A stretch of 64,000 nt of DNA, taken from positions 13,668,001-13,732,000 of the forward strand of contig NC_061137.1 of NCBI RefSeq assembly GCF_905220365.1, given 5' to 3'. The DNA comes from Vanessa cardui (lineage: Eukaryota > Arthropoda > Insecta > Lepidoptera > Nymphalidae). Positions 57,086-64,000 of the stretch are shown piece after piece. The notes beneath the pieces were generated by a model that made no database searches, was not told the origin of the DNA, and saw only the letters and a program-made list of their open reading frames with translations. Position 1 is the stretch's first letter. The number at the start of each line of letters is the position of its first letter. Both the position numbers and the translations under genes were made by a program.

Positions 57086-59180
57086 TTCTATAAACCCACA
57101 CATACACAGTTTTATTTCTCACAATATTTACTAATAACACGAGCTGTGCGACTTTATAACTTGGCATAACTTCGACGTTATATTTTTTTATACTTAGTAT
57201 ATTACATTGCAAAAAATAATATTGTTGTTGGCCAGTTAATGGGTTGGCAGCAAAATATTGGTTGCGACACTTGAGCCCTTAACAGGCTTAAAAATTACTG
57301 CCTAAGTGAATATAAAGGGTCAATGGCTTATTAATTGACTTGAAAATAATTTTATATAATATTTAAAATAATATGAATATGAATAATGCAAAATCGTAAT
57401 CTAATCTTATCTTAATCTGTGTAGGACTATGAAGAATTGAGAGCCACCCGATTGGTAGATAGGTATCTTAATATTTGAAATAACTAAAGTTTAAATGTCG
57501 CAAGAGGAAACGGCCGTTCGATCTGAACTAAAGAACTTGCAACATGTCAAACGTTTACTTGCATTGCAGCCCACATAGGCTCCCTTAGAAAACATTATTA
57601 AACGCATATAATAATAGCGGTTTAAAACATTTTGCATAATGAATAAACTTCTACGCAATAGCTTAAGAGTTAAAAAGCCTTTGCCTATCAGTGCTTCATT
57701 ACTGAAAGGCTTAATATATTTCTTTATACTTAATTCATATTGCATAACAAAATTAAATTACACTCAAATTGGGCTGGCGGTATTCTTTTATTTATCAGCT
57801 CAAGATATAATAGAAGGGTTTAATTGTAAGTTAAAATTAAAAAACAAAACAATTACATAATTAAAACAAATATATAATACAGATACTCATTATATACATA
57901 ACATATCTCATATTTATACAAACATACATTTGTAAACGAGTATACACGAGTAATGGCACACTGTGTATGTACTTAGAGATAGGACTTGGTAAAAACTATT
58001 TGATTTAATCGATTGAAAAACAGCAAACATTACATTGTCCTAATTATACTGGTTTGTATATTTTCTATCTAGAACTCGTGTTATTAAAACGTTATGTAAC
58101 GTGTGAATAGACAGATAGCTTGACTGGTTATATATTCCGATGTATGTGATTGTAGATAAACTTTACATAGTATTAACTGGCTTAAGAACGAGTTTTTTTA
58201 AGTTAATCTCATTCTAGATATTATGTTTCGCACTAAGCCGTGTACAAATACGGGAAATTACATTTTATGTAATATATGTATTTGAAACCGTAAATATCTC
58301 AGAGGTTATAATTATGGTATTTGCTTTGACAATATTATTGCTTAATCCCAAGCGTTGATGTGGAGGATGTTATACAAATGGTTACATTAATTTTGATTGA
58401 TTGACAAATATCAAACGATCACCGCCGATTGGTCACAGATATTGACACAAAAGGTTTAATTTATCAAGCAATTAAATTTTACATATTCATAAATCATAAT
58501 GACTTGCCAATCAACTTGCGACACGGGCGGATGTAAATCAGTTAAATATCGGTCGAACGCAGTAAAACACAAACAACCTGTATTTTATTTTATGATATTG
58601 AAAGGTTCGTATAGTTTACCCGCTAATCTTAACAGCTTCTAATCCGATTTGAAGAAATATCTGTTTTTTGAGATGATCGCAATCTTCGGCTATCAAAACT
58701 AATATATTCTTTATTCAATGAGGCTGTAGGTTCGGAAAAAAATGAGAATTGGCAAGAAACTCAGTTTAGACTCATTTCTAGCATTTTAGGTACATTAATT
58801 TTATATGCTCTAAGCATTGGAGCGACTTCGATACTTTCAAACAATGAGTCAGGATGGACATTTTTCTCTAGTAATGGTCACAGTTCAATATTTGCAATAT
58901 ATATAGAACGGATATTTAAAATCGTTAATTCAATTACAAAAAGAGTTACATATCTAAAATCGATTTAAATATCGAATTGTAGATGTAATTTTAAAAAAAA
59001 CAAACGTATATATAAAAATAATAAGAGTTTTCCCTTTGCCAAGAGTATAAATAATGCTCACTAGAGAGACCCACAGTTTACATATGCTATGTAATGGTGG
59101 TAACGAATAAATAAATTACGTCCTTATTTTTATACAAATATTAATTAAAAATAGTTACTGTATAAATCATGACTACATGG
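57086..59180. other. Intergenic with one diverged LINE trace
   Basis: AT-rich. 58690-58785 is a diverged inverted CCGGTTC-family trace (TTCTTTATTCAATGAGG, GGTTCGGAAAA, TTGGCAAGAAACTCAG). No supported gene. Confidence 0.45.
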
Positions 59181-59345
59181 AACGGTGGCAAGAATGCTAG
59201 CAGCATTTCCTCATCGAATTGTAATTCCGATCCTCTGGGCCAAAAACGAACCAGCGCTCCTGTCACCAGTGGTGGCAATAAGACGAGGTGTTATATTTTT
59301 AATGAACCTTTTTTCCCAATGTACAAGGGTTAAATTATGTGTAAC
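59181..59345 (+). repeat. Dispersed repeat shared with 6106-6190
   Basis: Opposite-orientation partner of 6106-6190: GAATGCTAGCAGCATTTCCT, TAATTCCGATCCTCTGGGCC, CTCCTGTCACCAGTGGTGGC. The 61-codon open frame at 59185-59370 lies wholly inside this repeat and is not a gene. Confidence 0.6.
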
Positions 59346-59545
59346 TATGCACTGTAACGTGGACCCATAGCAAATTCCAAAAGTGTTAGTAGCTTGTTTG
59401 TAAGTTCTCGAAGAACATTTGTGGTTTAGACTGTTTCGATTTTAAAATTTGCGACAAGGGCCTGAAAAGCTATGCACAGGAAAAAAAGACCGGAAATTAT
59501 ATATATTATTTAATTTTTTTAAGGATGTATATAGGACTGTAGAAA

Positions 59546-59860
59546 CAATAACAACAATAACAGCCTGTAAATTCCCACTGCTGAGCTAAAGGCCTCCTCT
59601 CCCTTTGAGGAGAAGGTTTGGAACATATTCCACCACGCTGTTCCAATGCGGGTTGGTGGAATACACATGTGGCAGAATTTCTATGAAATTTGTCACATGC
59701 AGGTTTCCTCACAATGTTTTCCTTCACCGCCGAGCACGAGATGAATTATAAACACAAATTAAGCACATGAATCAGCGGTGCTTGCCTGGGTTTGAACCCG
59801 CAATCATCGGTTAAGATGCACGCGTTCTAACCACTGGGCCATCTCGACTCGACTCGACTC
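59546..59860 (-). repeat. Full-length tRNA-derived SINE with target duplication
   Basis: The best-preserved inverted copy: AATAACAGCCTGTAAATTCC, CTCCTCTCCCTTTGAGGAGA, GCTGTTCCAATGCGGGTTGG, CGGTGCTTGCCTGGGTTTGA, and head complement TTCTAACCACTGGGCCATCT. An 11-bp direct repeat, GACTGTAGAAA, flanks it at 59535-59545 and 59861-59871. Next to the head is a short ACTCG tandem (CTCGACTCGACTCGACTC). Confidence 0.9.
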
Positions 59861-59871
59861 GACTGTAGAAA

Positions 59872-61059
59872 GATCGATAAAGAATCGATCTCTTTAATAT
59901 TATTTATTTAACAAGACAATGTCTTGTTATATAATATTTTTCTGTCAACCAATCATGTTTATAAGAATTATTAGTACCGACACAAAATCGATATTATTAT
60001 TAATTAGTAATTGGATACTTAAGAAAATGTAAAAATAAAACACAGCAAAGATTACAATATATATACTCCTGCAGAATAATTATCTTTGTAAATCAATTAT
60101 ATTAAGTTAAATATAATAAAAAAAGCATAATTGATTTATTTATTCAAAATTTCCAAGATATTCGAATTGATATATTTATGTTCTCATAATTTTATCTGTT
60201 CGTTGACCCTTCATAATATCTATATGTTATGTAGTCAGTCAACCGGATCAACGAATATGTATATGTTAAATAAGATACAAAATTTTATAACTAATATTAA
60301 AAACACTGCGAAATTACCTATTGACAGAAATTAAAATTAAAACATGCGCTTATAAATATAAATTACCATTTGAAGTTTACACAACTAAACTATTTAAATG
60401 TCGGTCAGATAATTATTAAAAGCGGAAAGTCCAACATCAGAAAAAAATTAAAGTAACCTATTACGCCTATGCCCATTATACTATGTTTTAATTATATATC
60501 AATATGTATAACATTCCATTATGTGTACGTAAGTGTCAATTTTATGAATTATATCATTATAAAACCAGCCGAACGCAGTCACTAGAAAAAGGAAGATTTA
60601 TTAGCTACTAATGTTAATTTAGAGTATACTTGCTTACTAATTTTATTCAAAAATATTTGTACTAAGATTATTTCAAAATATATACATTTCCAATGCTCGA
60701 TAACTGTCTCCTGTTATTGAGATTATTCGCAGCGTATCCGGAACCGCATGATGACCTCAGGAGTTAGATACAGGGAATAGGATTACAAAGAAATATTTGT
60801 AATGTAATAATAATAAGCCTTTGTGAAATTGACAAATTGAATTAACATTTTCTCTCTAAGCAGAGGTCTATTTTAAATACTTCAATGTGATTTTTTCTCA
60901 TGTATATTATTACCTAAACTCTATGATTTCATTTATCATTTTTATTCATATCCGCCGGGCATCATAGACATTTACTCTGCGATACGCTTGACGCGGTGAA
61001 TCTCATTATTAATGATATTCGTACGTTTTACATACCTGTAATTACCTATAATTCACACG
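59872..61059. other. Intergenic, no feature seen
   Basis: AT-rich, no supported gene or repeat. Confidence 0.4.
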
Positions 61060-61318
61060 TAATCTATACATATAATAAAATTGGAATGTCTGTTTGTAAT
61101 ATTAAAATAGCCAATACATCTACCAAAATTTTTTTTATTTACAAATTTTGTCTGATGTCTGTCTGTTTGTTCCAGCTAATCTCTGGAACGGCTGGGCCGA
61201 TTTTGACGGGAGTTTCACTGGTAGATAAGTGATATAGGGAGTAACTAAGGCTACAATAATATATTTTTTTGTTAAATTCAACGCGTATAAGGTCGCGGGC
61301 ACAGCTAGTTATTCATAA
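61060..61318 (+). mobile_element. Dispersed repeat ending CACAGCTAGTT
   Basis: Contains GGAATGTCTGTTTGTAATAT, TCTGGAACGGCTGGGCCGAT, TTTGACGGGAGTTTCACTGG and AAGGTCGCGGGCACAGCTAG. It shares its general layout with 62045-62262. The class is not settled: a CTAGT end can mark Helitrons, but LINE-derived repeats in moths also end this way. Confidence 0.55.
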
Positions 61319-61572
61319 AATTAGTTTGAGCCACCAATTAAACCAATCATCATCAAATGGTCCATCCTTCAGTATTATGTATCGTACGCGTCGCACTGAA
61401 ACCTCGAAGTGTTTTGGACATAACAAATTAACACACCCGTTATGCTAATTAATTCCGAATCGATGCGAAATATTTGAAGATAATAAATATCTGTAAATAG
61501 TATTTAAATTCAAATTATAATTTAAATAAGCAAAAGAAATATTTATTTTATCTTATATATTCTTAAAAGAAG

Positions 61573-61900
61573 AAAAAAGCCGAGATGGCCCAGTGGCTAG
61601 AACGCGTGCATCTTAACAGATGATTTTGGGTTCAAACCCAGGCAAGCACCATATATATATAATATATAATGTGCTTAATTTGTGTTTATAATTCATCTCG
61701 TGCTCGGCGGTGAAGGAAAACATCGTGAGGAAACCTGCATGTGTCTAATGTCATCGAAAGTCTGCCACATGTGCATTCCACCAACCCGCATTGGAACAGC
61801 GTTGTGGAATATGTTCCAAACCTTCTCCTTAGCGGGAAAGGAGGCCTTAGCCCACCAGTAAGAAATTTACAGGCTGTTACTTTACTTTTTCTTTTTTCTT
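61573..61900 (+). repeat. Full-length tRNA-derived SINE (Metulj-like)
   Basis: Head AGCCGAGATGGCCCAGTGGC, B-box GGGTTCAAACCC, full body, and tail TTACAGGCTGTTACTTTACT. Possible imperfect target duplication ATTCTTA-AAG at 61559 and ATTCTTAGAAG at 61901. Confidence 0.85.
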
Positions 61901-62044
61901 ATTCTTAGAAGTCCATTTAACTCGTAAATGCTTCAATCTTTGTGTGTCCATTATTAACTTATTTACTTTAAAGAAAAATGTGTCTATTATTTTTATTTAA
62001 TTTTAAACGTGAATCTGTCAAAATTACAATTCAAAAAGTGCCGC

Positions 62045-62262
62045 TAACATGTATACTAATATCATAAATGTGAAAGTAACTGTCTGTCTGCCTGTTTGTT
62101 GCTCTTTAACTGCCAAAGCAATGAACCGAATTTGACGAAATTGCCTGTGAAACAGATTTGAGCTCCAAGGAAGAACATAGGCTACGTATTTTTCCTAACA
62201 CATGACAACCAATCCCCAAAGTCGAGAGCGAAGCCGCGAGCTACGACTAGTTATAGATGATT
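62045..62262 (+). mobile_element. Dispersed repeat ending CGACTAGTT
   Basis: Runs from CATGTATACTAATATCATAA through ACTGTCTGTCTGCCTGTTTG, AATGAACCGAATTTGACGAA and AACATAGGCTACGTATTTTT to GAAGCCGCGAGCTACGACTA. Related in layout to 61060-61318, more decayed. Confidence 0.5.
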
Positions 62263-64000
62263 TAATTTAATGTGGGACATTAATTTCGGCTTATTGCTAT
62301 AAAATAAACTCAACAATAAGCGTTTGTCTTTATTTTAATTCAATAAAGATATATGCGATGACGATGTTGCAGCAATACGACATTTCGCAGCAGGTTTTTC
62401 GACTTTTGCAACAAAAGCGCAGTTGCTAAACTTCATTCATATTTATCGAACCTCAAATCGGAGACAGGGCGTCTGCACCGCGCGTGTGTACGGGGGCATT
62501 ACAGCCAGAAAACAATACACTACCAATTATCGCTTTATTGTATAATAAAAGCACCTATATTTTCCTTTCATACGAGTTTATTTAGTTTTGTTATGGGAAA
62601 AATGTAATTTCATTGCGTCGAGTTATGTTCAAACTAATTTTTTTCTTAGTCTCATTGGGTAATTGTCTTTACGACCAACGGGAATACGAAAATAATATCT
62701 CTAATTGTACCGATGTAGAACATGTAATCTATATCATAAATATTTATGTAAAATTATACGTAATGCCAGTTTGTAGTTATTACTCATAATTTATATATTT
62801 CGCTTTCAAATGAATCGTAAAGTTTGTATATAACATCGGAATAATAATAGCTTACAGCCCAAAGATAGACTATGTTCACACAAGGTTCGTTTGCCGTTGA
62901 ACTGTTGCGTAAATACTGTAATATATCCTTTAAGACAATCTATGAAGTTCGACTCCACGGGTCATTGACCCTTTGTTATACAAATCAAAGCTATATCATA
63001 AGATTCATTATAATTTAACATATGTCATATAAACTTATATTAAAAAAAATGAATAAATAAAAGTTATTATGTAAAAATTTTTTCAACATTTATTATTGGA
63101 TGTAATCAAATATTAACAATCTCGTGCCTCAGTATACACGTAAGCTTGTTAGACCGGCAACTGCTCAGCTCCTACGCTTAGAGAGTGTTTAGTGATTGTG
63201 TTAGTGAAGTGTACTGAAACTTGATGTTTCAGTATACACACTTATGCACTGCTATACGCCCCGTATAGTTGGCTCATCCTCTATTAGTGTCTGCCATTCC
63301 AGGTCTCAAACTATGATATGTAGCAAAATACATATAATACGATTGTTAGAGGTTCTATGATCAAAGAAGGTAACTTTCGCATTTATAATATTCGAAATAT
63401 TTTCTAACAGTGTTGTTCTAAATAATAATAATTGAAGCACAAAGCACAGGTCGGCTCGACACTCTAATATTGTCGTATTTGTCGTTCCTTCAACGCGAAG
63501 CAATAGCTGTGGGTTGACATGATCCTATGCGTAGAGCCTCTTCCGATAGTGACGTTTGTAGCTCAAGAAATACAAAGAAACAAACCTAGCGAGAGCAGCA
63601 TCAATTTCTCACAATCCCATACAATTGTATTCTGAATGAAATTTTGTCTTGCAAATATCAGTCGCCATAAACGATAGCTATATAACGTTACGTGGACGTC
63701 AACCGTCGACATATACTTATTATTTTGAGTTTTTAATAAAGAGCGACCGTCTCATTAGCAAATTATTTAATCAGTTGTAAATGAAGCATGTCGAGAATAA
63801 CATTAACGGATGGAACGCGAGTTCCGTATCATATGTTTAACATGTATCTTTATATATACGCCTAAAATAAAAGTATTTACTATACAAATCAATCAAGAGG
63901 CAAAAAAACAATATTTTTCTTTGAAATTGCAATTTCAATTATAAGAAATTAAAATTATAATTATAATAGCTGTATCCTCGAGACAAAATATTTTTTATAT
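62263..64000. other. AT-rich sequence to window end
   Basis: No supported gene or recognised repeat. The window ends in anonymous AT-rich DNA. Confidence 0.4.

Noticed and set aside
59185..59370. 61-codon ORF with an ATG
   Set aside because: It lies wholly in a dispersed repeat that also occurs at 6106-6190.

Overview
This is an AT-rich, gene-poor stretch of insect nuclear DNA, almost certainly from a butterfly or moth. Three things point to Lepidoptera. There are many copies of a tRNA-derived SINE (Metulj-like, assigned from memory). Lepidopteran-type LINE, Penelope and hAT remnants are also present. Two secreted-protein genes have the layout usual for insect cuticular proteins: a TATA box, then a first exon coding only four or five residues (MKFTI, MKAI), then a phase-0 intron. 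I see no operons, no CRISPR, no rRNA and no convincing true tRNA gene.

Layout. From 1 to 35 kb there is no gene I can defend. This part holds SINE and LINE debris, two mobile-element insertions with clear target-site duplications (a LINE inside a SINE at 4.1-4.9 kb, a hAT-type MITE at 5.9-6.1 kb), one weak exon candidate at 2.4 kb and one possible promoter/5' exon at 19.3-19.6 kb. At 35.35-37.43 kb (+) a single-exon gene encodes a 693-residue secreted, disordered protein with a dibasic cleavage site, a polyproline region and charged repeats. At 39.3-40.1 kb lies a 757-bp element with long terminal inverted repeats flanked by TA. At 45.53-40.95 kb (-) a five-exon gene encodes a 347-residue ZAD-C2H2 zinc-finger protein; I rebuilt it from matching splice phases. 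Its fourth intron carries an inverted, fold-back Penelope-like insertion with 450-bp arms and a 12-bp target duplication.

At 47.74-49.82 kb (+) a two-exon gene encodes a 604-residue secreted His/Pro/Gln-rich protein with a 42-bp coding minisatellite. At 52.96-53.31 kb (+) is a short GC-rich ORF (116 aa) that faintly resembles the C-terminal region after the repeats of some leucine-rich-repeat proteins. At 55.78-56.93 kb (+) a two-exon gene encodes a 125-residue Gly/His-rich cuticular-type protein. From 57 kb to the end there are only repeats and anonymous AT-rich sequence.

How the genes relate. The three secreted, low-complexity proteins all lie on the + strand within about 22 kb. They may be structural extracellular proteins (cuticle, chorion or silk-like), but they share no obvious homology with each other, so a functional cluster is only an inference. 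The zinc-finger gene is on the opposite strand and is most likely an independent DNA-binding regulator. I found no clear new multi-gene system. The most informative structures are the nested and fold-back insertions and the repeat-built secreted proteins.
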